64,000 bases of DNA from Echinometra lucunter (lineage: Eukaryota > Echinodermata > Echinoidea > Camarodonta > Echinometridae). The stretch spans positions 31,027,613 through 31,091,612 of the forward strand of contig CM057156.1 in the NCBI GenBank assembly GCA_029962745.1, read 5' to 3'. Position 1 is the first letter of the stretch. The number at the start of each line of letters is the position of its first letter. The notes beneath the pieces were generated by a model that did not search any database, was not told where the DNA came from, and saw only the letters and a program-made list of their open reading frames with translations. The position numbers and the translations under genes are program-made. Of this stretch, positions 23,578 to 34,907 are shown in pieces.

Positions 23578-26500
23578 GGCTTTGGCATTGTTAGGGTTGG
23601 GCAGATTTTTTTTTGTTTGTTTTTTGCTCGATATATTATATGTGCTAAGGTGAAGTTCGATTAAAGTTCGAAATTGACCCTCGATCTTTGTTGACGGAGT
23701 GTTCGTCTTAAACCAATTAACGATACTTTGTAAATTCAGTTATAAGCCATGATTGGCATTTTGGTATTTTTCTTGCATTCAGGGTGATAAAAATATATTT
23801 ACAGATTAATCACTCGGCATCATTAAAAACAGTAATATGATAGTTATCATGAATGGAGAAACTCTGTCCTGTACACATTTCATCACCGGGATCTTACACT
23901 ATGTGATGAAGCAGGACAAAATGGAATAAAAATTTTATGCACACTCACTTCCAAATGTGGCTCATATTGCCTTCAGGGTGCTATTGGCTAAGTGTATATC
24001 AAGTTCTCCTTCTTACTTGATTTAGATCAGTGAAGTGCTTGGAATATTCCTAGTTCTCCTAAGTCGAGGACAAAATCTGGAGAGAGAGAGAAAGCGAGAG
24101 ATAGAGAGAGACAAACAGACAGACAGAGACAGACTAAGGAGGTTGTATGGGATTTAGTTCTTAAAAATGAATTAATCAGAAACGAAATTGGTATTTTCTT
24201 CATGCTTATTAAAAGCCATCGAGCAACTTTTAGAAATCTGAGCTGCAGGACCCTACATGCTATCAGTGTATGTAATATTGTGTAAATCATGTAAAATGCA
24301 CATCAGAAGCATCGTCATGTGCTTCACAAAAAGTGACAATATGCAAGTGACCGGAAATGCCAGACCTATTTTACACCAAAAACTGTAGTGTTAGGTAAAA
24401 GCATACCGAGTTTGGTTCTGCAAAAGGCGGAATTCAATATCCGGATAATAACATTTTATATTTAAAAATCTTTATATACCTTGCTGTTTATTCATCCTTC
24501 TGAACATCTTTATAAAACACAAACATCAAAATTTATTTAATCAAACTTCAAAGTTACCACATCCCTTTAAGGTCTATTATACTTTTTCTGTTGTACCACA
24601 TAGTAGTCATACTGACGTCAGTAATATTAATTTATCATACCTTATCACAAAGTTAAGTTTTCAGCAAACATGGAATGCTATATGTATGTAACTTTAGCAT
24701 GTTTAATGGGAAATTCATTAAAATCGAAATGAATTAAAAATTCAGTGTTGACAAGATTATTCACTAGAATGCCATTATGTTTGCTTTGAATCATTGCCTG
24801 TGCTCCGGTGTTGTTTTTTTTTTTGCCCTTTTACTACCTTTCTTTATCTGTCATGTCCTTCTACGTTTTCTTCCATATTTCCCCCTCCCTTACTGATGTC
24901 GCATGTACTGCTTTTTCTTTTACTCTTATTCCAACAGTCCACTAGAGTCCTCATGAAACCTTTTCTATTTTAGCCATTCTCTGTACCTTCGTTCAGCTGT
25001 CACCTATCTTGTGCGCCTGTTAACCCCCATCCATCGGCGGCATCTTCTCCCGGTAATCCCCGCTCTAATATGACTCCTGCTAAAAACTGATCACAAGCAT
25101 TAACCCAGTATTCTAATTTCACGCGTAAAAAAGGGAAGGGGGGGGGGGGGTGAATTGGAAAGGTCGCATTCATGGGTTTTCGTTCATTCAATCTATCAGT
25201 AAATGAAAGTTTCATGTTAATTATGGTTTGAATCTAAAAAAAATTCTCCGCAAAATCATTAATAATTATCATAGTTATATGATAATCAAGACGACTTGTC
25301 AGTAATGATTATAATGGATATTCAAACACTAAGAATCAGGAAACTCCTATTAAATCAAGCTCCTAACATACCTAATGACACGATGATACCCTCAAGATGT
25401 TTTAGTAAGCGCAATCATGTTAATAGTTCCTTTCAGAAGTAATCAAGTAGTGCTTGTCAGTAACGGTGAGCAAAGCAATTAATAACAATCAAATTCGTTA
25501 ACAATATATCCACATATATTAGCCACATGGAAAGGTGCCTTTTGTTTTCTTAATGTCCCGTTAATACGTTCATGGTCGAATCGAAACCTTACTCTGTTAA
25601 TGCTACCTGGATCTCTAATCGAATCACCATTCCGCATGAAGCATTTAGAGTTTTTTTCTATCAAACTTAATTCTAGCCATTTGATAAAAGCCCTTGGCAA
25701 TGCGCACCTTTTATATATATAATGATTTTAATCGACGTCATATTCAGGAGTTCACTCTCCTGAGAACCACTTAGTTCTCATCATTGTTAAAATTCCATAT
25801 ACACATTTAACGTCCTCAGTGCATGTACATAATAGAGTGCAAGTCGGTTTTTATTTTGCTCCATACGTCAATCACCACCTCCATGATTTCTTAAAGTTAC
25901 TATTCATAGGTTTTGAATATGCTCGAGTTTCATATCAAAATAAAGTTTATGGTGCACAAATCACTATGAAACCGATGAAACTTTTGAAAAGTAAATGGGA
26001 AACAAATATTGCCTCTCACAAATCGATAAAACGGACCTCCAATGTTGCCTGAGCATACGTTGCCCAACTCGATGCGAGATCCGTGACGTCATCACATGGA
26101 CAATAGCCTGTGATGTGGTGTGTTGTGAATGTGGTGAATGTGATGTGTCGTGTCCGAGTGAGTGATTAAAACGATGTTTTTGCATTGTTTGGATGAATTC
26201 ATCATTCTGTGAATGTTTTCAAAGTATGTTACAACCATTCTGTTTAACATTATTCATATCATAATGTCGGAGAAATTCTACAAATTAACGATGACTTTTT
26301 GCAATTAGAAAGGAAAAAAAAAATCCCATAATAGAACAGCCTCCCTTGTACTATGCAACGGTTGTGGGGCATACCATTTTAATTTTAGGGGTGTTATAAT
26401 TCACGAAAGACGGATGGATAGACGGAATACTTTGTTTTCTTGAATTTAAAATTGTTTTCTTGGTTGAATAGTTTGAACTTGTCTAAAGAAAATATAGAAA

Positions 26501-28440
26501 CGGTAATCACCTTACTGCTATTTTCTTTTTTATTTTCTGTTAAGTAGCTAATTTATATTTACATGTGCTTATAAGCTCAAGTTAACTTTTCCATATTCGG
26601 CATTTCAGTAGTCAATTGTTTGTATGTAGTAGATAGGTGAGGTGAAGTAGGTGAGGCGAAGGAGAGAGTAATTTTGCTTGTAATTCAATTGTGCCTTTGG
26701 TGATAGTCTTAGCTCAGTTAAAATTTCGTATCTGGGTTATTTTCTCTGTTTATTTGCTTGAAAATCATCATAACCTGCACTAAAAAATAAATTCCTTGAA
26801 AAATATTTTTCGAATGTAATTCCTTATTGAAATCACGTTTAATCAGAGTATTACAGGCAAAAAAACCCTTAATAAAGACTTGAAGCTACGCTATAATGCA
26901 ATACATGTATGATGTTATCATGTTCATCTTTACACCCCGGCTCTTCACTATCTGAGATAGTGATGACGTCCGGTCTCTGTACACTAGCTAGCCATTCCTA
27001 TCACAATAAGTACGAGATTTTAATAAAGAGGAATGTTGTAGATCAAGATAGTTTCTACAAGAAGCATCAATTTTCCTTAGACAACAATATTATCTAGGTA
27101 ACTTTTACATACAATCATGATTTATCGAGCGCGTCTCTTAATCAGTTCTGTCTTGATGCAACGTCGTTTTGGGATGTAGTTTGACGTTTGCATCCCGGCC
27201 GGGCTTGGTTTTCTTTGTCATTTCCATGTCAATTTCCTACTTTAAATTCTGCTTTGACCAAAAAAGAAAAGAAAATTGACTCACATTGAGGTAATGTAAA
27301 TATTAAGCCACTGCAGTTTTGCCTCCTCCCTTAATAACAGTATCTAAAATCCATCAAAATTGCATGCTATCATCTCAATGCACAATGTTTTATTACGTGC
27401 AAGCGCTAGCTCGCCGCAGATCGTCCATGTGCCTCCGTCATCACTGGGGCCCCGTTTCGCTCGCAGCCACTTCCGGGTTCTGAGAATCAGAGGGGCGTTT
27501 TTGGAAAATGTGTTTTTAGATAATTTCTTGGAATTTACAGAAGCAATAATGAACACCACTGTCTTCTACATAATTCCGTGATTTTCTTTGAATTTCACCT
27601 TTAACATTTCCGATGATGTTATTAAGAGTCATTCTAGATCAGAATTACTTTGATGATGAATGTCGTTCATTTCTCAATATCCTTTATTTATATCGTATGA
27701 GACATCAAATAGCAAGAGAAGACCTCGTTTGAAAAACTGCGAGACTACAATAACAGTATGAAAATTGACACAAATAACAAAAATCTACGTTGATGATGAC
27801 GACATTTAACGACTCTTTAGTAGAGATTCTTTTGAAATTATTTCATCGTGAACGAGCAAACTAATATTTTCTAAGGTATTCACTGTACATAGTGCTACTC
27901 TAATGACTATGATTTTGCAGACCCGTAAACAGGAAAAACAGATTATTTTAATTGACATGCACTCGTCTGTACTGTTTGATTCATATACCACTGAAATCAC
28001 TTATGCATTTGAAAAAAAAATCTCCAAACTTAACTTAAATCGGAGGCCCAGAAAACCTCGAAACAACGATGACATTAGAACAGGATATTCAAATTCATCA
28101 TACTATCTTACGTATGATGACATAAATCAGTGGTTGATGCTAAAAACTAGCTCTGATTTAGTGCACGCGCTTTACTTTGTTCTTCTCTCAGTCGTATGTC
28201 ACAGGCAATGGGAACATTTCCATCAATATCCTTTAGCCATTCAATGTAGACTGCTTCTCGATCTCCTTACATAATCATGATAATGGGGTAAAAAGGAAGC
28301 TGGAGCAATACACTGCTTCGGGCAAGTTTCGTGCATCTACTCTCAACCTCTAGCCCGCAAGAACTTTCCTGGGATTTTTACTTCCCTTCTTTTCCTAAAT
28401 ATCAGGAAAACAAGAGAGGGAATGAGAAACAGCGTTGAAA
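23578..28440. other. gene-free DNA
   Basis: About 4.9 kb has no recognisable gene. It holds a degenerate (GA)n/(CAGA)n tract at 24080-24134, a G13 run at 25138-25150 and a GT-rich stretch at about 26105-26160. Open frames on both strands at 27344-27581 overlap each other and are unrecognised. Confidence 0.45.
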
Positions 28441-28448
28441 ATAAACTA

Positions 28449-28510
28449 GAGAAAGAGAGAGAGAGAGAGAAAGAGAAAGAGAGATCGAAAGAGAGACAGA
28501 CAGACAAACA
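28449..28510. repeat. (GA)n microsatellite
   Basis: GA repeats with AAAG and ATCG interruptions pass into CAGA repeats. The long minus-strand frame at 28343-28750 is a Ser/Leu/Phe-rich product of this tract. Confidence 0.9.
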
Positions 28511-29121
28511 AAAATAGTAAAAAGAAGAGAGGAAATGGGACGGGGCGAAAGAATGCAAATTGGTGAAAATGAAAAAGCAATTTACATGATAAAAGTACAT
28601 TAGTGAGATATAATCATTTAAAATCGAAGAAAATCCCTCCAGAGACAAAGTTATGGTGAGATCACGAGATCTGAATAGATTAGGCTTGTTCAAAATAAGA
28701 CAAGGCAGGGTTTGGTGGCTGTTTTGCGCTAAGAAGATCGAAGATAACAAAAGACATATAAAATAAAAAACAACAACAACCTAGAACAAGATACTGGCTG
28801 GGGCCCCTAGGAAAAAGGGCGATAACTACATACAATCAAAGATTTGTTTGATGATTCTAAGTTCGATCCCGGCCAGCATACTTTGGCGCTCTTCCTCCTT
28901 TGATGAAACATTGAAGACTGACAATGCATGTTTTCTCCTGGAATCAAAATTTGCTTTGAGATTGTGACGACTGATGAAAGATGATTTAATAACAAAACCT
29001 GTCACCAGGATTTTATTCTCCTTTTTTTTTTCATCTAAATCTGATTTTTGCTTCGTTAACACTTGTTTCTGAATCAGTTTCCTATGATCCAAATAATGAT
29101 TCAGGGCACTTAACTTTTTTC
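28511..29121. other. gene-free DNA
   Basis: Two overlapping minus-strand frames at 28807-29092 share most of their bases in different phases and match nothing I know. I see nothing else. Confidence 0.45.
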
Positions 29122-29320
29122 TACACTCTACAACCCAAACTGTTGATCCACCATTTAAAAGGGTGAAAGAGTGATTACATTTTCAAAATGTTAGATTTAC
29201 ACTTTGAAAATGCTAAATTCAACACCGTACATGCTTAATTCCAAGTGTTAATCTAATATTTTGAAAATGCAGTCACTCCTCAACCCTTTTAAATAGAGAT
29301 TCAGTAGATATTCAGCGTGT
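29122..29320. mobile_element. palindromic MITE (~199 bp)
   Basis: The sequence from about 29150 (ATTTAAAAGGG) through CATTTTCAAAATGTTAGATT is repeated inverted up to about 29300 with few mismatches, giving arms of at least 50 bp. Weaker matching extends to ACACTC at the left and GCGTGT at the right. TA dinucleotides sit near both outer ends, which would fit a Tc1/mariner-type insertion. The exact ends are uncertain. There is no coding content. Confidence 0.7.
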
Positions 29321-30478
29321 TAAAATAATGAAAAGGCTGTCAGGTTTTCTTCTACCATGTCTTAGTCTCCGTTTTCTGTTGCCTATTACATATCATACTA
29401 GATAGATTGATCTAGATATGTCATTCATGCTGGCTGGGATATGAATGGCTGTCAGTCTATTCAGAGTCCAGGCGAAGAAATAAAGGATACCTGAATTCGT
29501 ATCGCACATTTCCAACTAATTCCCTCAAAATATTTTCTTAAATGCATTTGCTACTGACTGTTTTAGTCGTAAACAAGTGAACTTGTTTATAATACAAGCT
29601 CCATGGTTTCGGATGCATGGGTTCAATTTTCGTGATATGTTATTTTTATTCGAATTATATTTCGGTTTCTTATGCCTTTGTATTAATCACTGAACTCCTT
29701 TTAGAGGTAGCAAAGTCACCATTCAGCATAGTTACTGGTAATATACAGTTTCTTGGGCATGTTGGGGGTGGGGGCGCTTGTTTTCCATTCAATAGGCATG
29801 ACAGGAAACGGAGTTACCATTCAAAATATATGAACAGTCAGTGCTAATGCACGACAATTCTCGGGGGGGGGGGGGGAGCTTGTTTTTTTTTTTTTCATTC
29901 AGCCAACACTAGGTATGGAGGTCGAAGAATAAATTCAAATGAACTGCAAGGGTCTGTTTTAAGGAACTAGTATGCCTTGAAGCTCCGTTGCCCTTGCACA
30001 GTAAATGGACGATGATTGCATTTGAAACTAACAACAACAACAAAAAAAAAATGGCTAGAATTCACCGTTTCCGGTCATTTCAGGTTAGGATGATCTAATG
30101 ACTTCTGCCCAAGGGATTTTAGTTATCTCAAAACTGAAGGAAGAAAAGAAAATCTCTTAGTGCTTTTCTCGGAAGTTTCGATAACTTTCCGCTAACATTG
30201 CTAAGGTTAATGCAATTTGAAACCCTAGGAGAAAGTCACACCAGCTAAGCAATTGGCTGATTGCAGTATACATGGATGCTTGAGGTAAATTCAAAGAAAT
30301 GCCCCATTATAATGACCTGTGTTGATTACTTATAACGGAATTGATACGCGGAATAGTGATTATATGAAAATATGATCTACAACCTTGAATAATGTTGGCT
30401 GGTATTCATAGTTTGCATTACGGGATTTTACATCACGTGAACATCCAGATGTTCAAGACAAAGATTATCCAAAACAAT
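29321..30478. other. gene-free DNA with a G14 run
   Basis: No gene is recognised. A run of 14 G at 29863-29876 is followed 8 bp later by T13. Confidence 0.45.
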
Positions 30479-30605
30479 GAAGAAGAACAAGAACAGGAAG
30501 AAGAACTAGAAGCAAAGAAGGCGAGGAAGAAGAAGGCGAAGAAGAAGAAGAAGAAGAAGAAGAAGAAGAAGAAGAAGAAGAAGAAGAAAAAAAAAAAAAG
30601 AAGAA
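30479..30605. repeat. (GAA)n microsatellite
   Basis: GAA/AAG repeats, nearly perfect from about 30530 to 30590, end in A13 and GAAGAAAA. The Glu/Lys-rich apparent protein is an artefact. Confidence 0.95.
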
Positions 30606-30796
30606 AAGATGCAGAGGTATATCAATATAGGAACGTCAACTGAAAATAACAGCTCCTGAAATTCCTTCACTATGCAGAAGGCTCATTTAATATCCAGTTT
30701 ATTCATTTGTTTTAAGTGTGCAATGATTAATGCTCTTTGCTATTTTCAGCAAAAGTGCATCGGTTAATCTTGATTTTTGGTTGAAAGTTAGTTCAC

Positions 30797-30992
30797 TTTA
30801 TCTGACAACTAAGAGCATGTTTATGCTTGTAAGTAAGCAAGCAAGAAACCAATAGTTGTAAGCCACCTCCGAGGGAATGTAAATAAGGTAAATGCCTTAC
30901 CAAAGGGTATTAGCTTATCCACTTGCTTTCGAACCTATTTCTGGTTACTCCCAGTTACGAGACCAGTGTTCTACGACTGAGCCATGGCTCAC
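30797..30992 (-). mobile_element. tRNA-Thr(CGT)-derived SINE, second copy
   Basis: Read on the minus strand it carries an A-box-like GGCTCAGTCGTAGAACACTGG, the anticodon-loop-like CTCGTAA and a B-box-like GGTTCGAAA. These are followed by the body motif CATTCCCTCGGAGG and a 3' segment ending near TCAGATAAA. The order and spelling match the plus-strand SINE at 2601-2801, but the copy is more diverged and has lost the long A tail. Confidence 0.75.
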
Positions 30993-31843
30993 GACCAGCG
31001 ATCATGATGTTGCGATGCTTCTAAACACCTCACATCAACTGACAACACAAATTGTAGCTATCTCATCGCACAATGATGTGTACTATAAGTTTTACACAGT
31101 TTCCTTCAAAATACAATCACATATGGCCTGAATCAACAACATCTTCAAGCTCTTCCGAGATTTTATTTCGTTTTATGCCTTCAAATATCTAATTTTCACG
31201 ATGGAATGTGAGAGGTACTTAAATATTCCTGGCACTTTGAAATCTTCTCAACCTGAACTTTGTTCCATCTGACAGACAGTCACATCATTAATGCACAGCT
31301 TTTATCTCAATGCATCGGGTTTCACTGATAGTCCGGGGTCCTTTTAAAGTCCCTTGTCGCTATACAGTCAACATCCTTGACCACAGTTGCTCTTCCCGTC
31401 TTTCAAGGAAATCTGTTAAGTATTTATAGAAAGATAACAAAATAGATATTATGTGCATTATAATTTTGCTGCAAAGATTTGACGCCACAGCGTTTTAACC
31501 ACTAAATATTGGGGAAATAGCTGTAGTACTTCCGGGGGCCAGGGACTAAGGCGATCGTTGGTCATGGAGGTAGAAAGGCAAGTGTTTCTATCTTCAGATA
31601 TCATATTCGTAACTTTTGTTGGGATGTCATTTTGTGCTGTTACCGATTACTATAATCATTATCTTGCTCAGAAGAAGAAGTCGGAAAATTAGACTACATG
31701 ATTAAAATCAAATGCCATAATAATTATAGCAATAACTTTGTAATGGTATTAGCATTAACAATACGGAGCTAGGTAGTCGTAATACTTTGTTTATATGTTT
31801 TCAAAACTATATGATGCCTTTTTTTAAATGAACTATATAATAT

Positions 31844-31845
<2 letters not shown>
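30993..31845. other. gene-free DNA
   Basis: No coding potential or repeat boundary is seen in this stretch. Confidence 0.45.
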
Positions 31846-31874
<29 letters not shown>

Positions 31875-31917
31875 TATATATATAAAATAAAATAAAATAA
31901 AATAAAAATAAAATAAT
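31846..31917. repeat. (TA)n and (AAAAT)n microsatellites
   Basis: TATATC/TA repeats up to about 31884 are followed by AAAAT repeats up to about 31915. Confidence 0.9.
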
Positions 31918-31986
31918 AATTTTATTTCATGCTCTGCCTCATCACAGACATCGAGCACTCTTAATTACAAGGATAGCATTCACCAA

Positions 31987-31990
<4 letters not shown>

Positions 31991-32030
<40 letters not shown>
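31991..32030. repeat. (TA)n microsatellite at the left edge of a palindrome
   Basis: A pure (TA)n run directly abuts the left arm of the inverted repeat at 32030. Confidence 0.95.
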
Positions 32031-32034
<4 letters not shown>

Positions 32035-32325
32035 CGAGGTACTTAAATAAATACCAAGAAAACCATAGATATATGGTGCGTCGCTAAGCAATTTGGCGCG
32101 AAGACTCAAAACAGCGCAAGATTGTTAACATGTTAATTACGTAATAAAGATTGAAAGCTAAGATAGCGTAAGTCGCGCCAAATTGCTTTGCAATGGACCA
32201 TATATCTATGGTTTTCTTGGTATTTAAGTACCTCGTTTAATGCGTCATGTTGTTCTAAGGCGCATTCAGTCTTGTTTCTCTGTGCAACTTACGTTATCTC
32301 AGCGTGACTTCTTTATGACGTAATA
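32030..32325. mobile_element. nested palindromic element in a (TA)n setting
   Basis: The left arm 32030-32100 (TTAAACGAGGTACTTAAATA...) matches 32172-32240 inverted, with one 4-bp insertion and a few substitutions. A second inverted pair overlaps it: 32136-32175 (ATTACGTAATAAAG...) against 32285-32324. (TA)n runs lie on both sides (31991-32030 and 32371-32415). The element carries no coding frame. A Tc1/mariner-type MITE with TA target preference is one reading; two overlapping insertions is another. Confidence 0.6.
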
Positions 32326-32367
32326 TGCGTCATATCTTTTTTTCTGTGACTCATTAATGTGCGTTAT

Positions 32368-32370
<3 letters not shown>

Positions 32371-32415
<45 letters not shown>
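32371..32415. repeat. (TA)n microsatellite
   Basis: A pure TA run of about 45 bp, the right-hand counterpart of the run at 31991-32030. Confidence 0.95.
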
Positions 32416-32420
<5 letters not shown>

Positions 32421-32579
32421 TGCTTAGCAACACAGTGGTTGTTATGGTCACGCTTAGAATGCGTCTGTTAATATTGAAATGGTTATTTTTGTAGACATTG
32501 TATTATCGTCTTTATCCCTGAGAAAGGGGGAGGCCCCCGAAATTCGGATTAAATAGATTCTTACTGGCAATTAACAATG

Positions 32580-32955
32580 AATGCATTATTGAGCCAACTC
32601 TTCTCATTGACTTTTGTTGGTTTGTTTATATATCTATATATATATGTATGTATACATGGTTATTTTCAACTAATTTTAGAAAATAATTACCGTTTATACA
32701 TGTACATATTATACGTTATTTTAATGTGCTACGACATTTCTGTAAAAACTAATTTTATTAGAGGATACCAAGTGCTTTGTATATATTTAAGCATTTTGTT
32801 ATTTATTTTTTGTTATGAGTTTTATTTTCATGATTTTGTTGTACTTTTGTTGACAGGGCCTCATGAAAGACCACCACTTTTGGTGATAATGAGTCATTCT
32901 GTCTAAATATCACAAATAAATAAATGAATAAATAAATAATAAATAAATAAATAAA
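32580..32955 (+). mobile_element. probable LINE 3' end with (AAAT)n tail
   Basis: A Phe/Leu/Tyr-rich degenerate segment ends in CTGTCTAAATATCAC and then (AAAT)n/(AAATGAAT)n at 32910-32955. A simple AAAT tail after a short 3' UTR-like segment is typical of Jockey/CR1-type LINEs. No RT motif is retained, so the call rests on the tail and its context. Confidence 0.4.
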
Positions 32956-34384
32956 ATCGTAATTTATACAAGGTAAACAACTGTGAAGGTGATAACTGTT
33001 TATCAAACATGACGCATCCCGCATTAGTGTCCCACTTTCTCAGAGGTTCTCAGGTACACTCCTGATGCACATGGATCAAGGGAGACAAAGGTGCATAGCC
33101 ATCTATTCCAAGGCTGTAAACAGCGAGCAATATAGAATCTAGGACCTGCTATACGAGATTCAAATACCTTCACCCGTTTTTTTTTTTACATCATTAATTT
33201 TCTATACATCATCTTCCCCACAAAAAGCAGAGGCCAGAGCGCGTCTTTAATATTACGAAAAGAGTTGGGTGGATGGTTAAAGCGAAGATGAGACTGTGTA
33301 CTCTGTCGACTCGTGTCAGTTTAAATTGGATCCCATAGACCCGTACCGGCGTCACCTGTCTGCCATCGGGAGAGGCGAACTTCCATTCCGCGGGTACCAT
33401 TACATGACGGAAACATTCACCGAACTTCTTCATCACTGACCCGAGTTGTGAAGCCAGTCACAAGGAACCATTTTCACTGCGTTATCACCTGCGCTACTAC
33501 GGTCTATGGATTAGTTCTTTACACAAATAATCATGGATAATTCAATGCAATGTTACACTAATTCTTTGTTATTCAATTAATTAATACAAAATAAGTATTG
33601 GGAATATGCCCTGACTTACTTCCACGTACGCTGCGTCAAATACCATGCAACTCCAGCATGCCACGGGCATCAGAAGGGTTTGGTACCACAATTCGATGAT
33701 TCTGACGGCACAAAGAGTACGAATTATATATACATCGTATATATTTTTGCCGACACCGGTAGTACTGAAGGTCAGAAAGTCTGAAACAGAAACTAATTGA
33801 GCCTTTGACGCACCATGGACGATTAAAGCTGTCCAAGAAATTAATACAAAATAAGTATTGGGAATATGCCCTGACTTACCTGTAGGTGGGCTAATTATTG
33901 TTTCATAAGTTTCGAAATATTGGCAAATCGAAATGACACCTTGTGTACAACGCCTCTCAGAACTGCATGTGAGCAACACGTGATCCACGTTCTATAGTAT
34001 ACCGTTGTGTAGTCCCATCATCCACGCAATGATCATGGATTTCTCCACTCATTGAAAGTCATCCTGGGAATGGAAAGAAGCCTGTGGACTTACATGACTG
34101 CGAGAAATAGGCTTTGGTTCTTACGTTGCAGTCGAAGAATCGTGTGCTTGTTTCAGCCAGCACCCCAAAATCGAATTAGACTTGAAGAAAAGGGGAAGAA
34201 ATGGATGATGAAGGAGGAGAATTAAGATGGAGAGGCAGAGAATTGGAGGGGGTGTATCATCTAGTTTTATTTCGAGACAAAACTTACACTAGATACGTTT
34301 CTATACAGAGGAAGTTTTTGTAATTACTGCATATCTTTATGCAAGCTCTAATTAATATGATAAGTATGAATATATTTCTTACAG
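32956..34384. other. no gene recognised; contains a 41-bp direct repeat
   Basis: A minus-strand frame at 33209-33436 is GC-richer than its surroundings but matches no family I know. The segment at 33579-33879 holds the direct repeat listed separately. Confidence 0.4.
33579..33879. repeat. 41-bp direct repeat, copies 260 bp apart
   Basis: 33579-33619 and 33839-33879 are identical. On the minus strand each copy begins GTAAGTCAGGGC, a strong donor-like start. One is preceded by CTACAG, and the other by a roughly 170-bp open segment that itself follows TTTCAG. A minus-strand frame is open through the whole block (33581-33988, 135 codons) but is unrecognised. The block may be a local tandem duplication of an exon edge, or a recent transposon footprint. 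Confidence 0.85.
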
Positions 34385-34907
34385 TTAAAGGAAACCAAAA
34401 CCACCGAGTAAAGTAGTTTTTCAATCAAATCTACGACAGAATAAATCAGATCTGTGAAATAAGAACGAATCTGACATGGAAAAGATATTTATAGCTATGT
34501 GAAATTTTCTATATGACATTTCTTGACATTATCATATTTATACATGACATAATTATTTGTGGACAATCATTAATATGTTTGTGCACACATAATGAAACAT
34601 TTTCATTCAACTCAAGATGTTATAATGTATGATGTTTTTTTTCTCCACAAGATTTCTGGGATGGGGCTAATGAAAACATGTGTTCTACAGGAAATAAGAA
34701 TATGTGAAAAATTGTATACAGACATATTGAGTAGTTTTGAGAGTTCAAATTATCACCATTAGCTTTGGTAGTATAAAAGCAGAAAAAATCATGTAGGCCT
34801 AACTTCGTATTCTGTGTCCGATTTCGTTTCAAATTTTCTTTACTTTGTTTTATCTGTCTTTGCCTTGATTTAAGAAGTACTTATAAGACGGTATGGGTTT
34901 CCTTTAA
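34385..34907. mobile_element. candidate TTAA-flanked short-TIR element
   Basis: TTAA followed by AGGAAACCAAAACC at the left is answered by GGTATGGGTTTCCT followed by TTAA at the right. The terminal repeat is 14 bp with three mismatches. TTAA duplication is the signature of piggyBac and Kolobok elements. The interior has no coding frame. The short, imperfect TIR makes this tentative. Confidence 0.35.

Noticed and set aside
33209..33436. A GC-richer 75-codon minus-strand frame as a possible exon
   Set aside because: No known family and no convincing splice sites on both sides.
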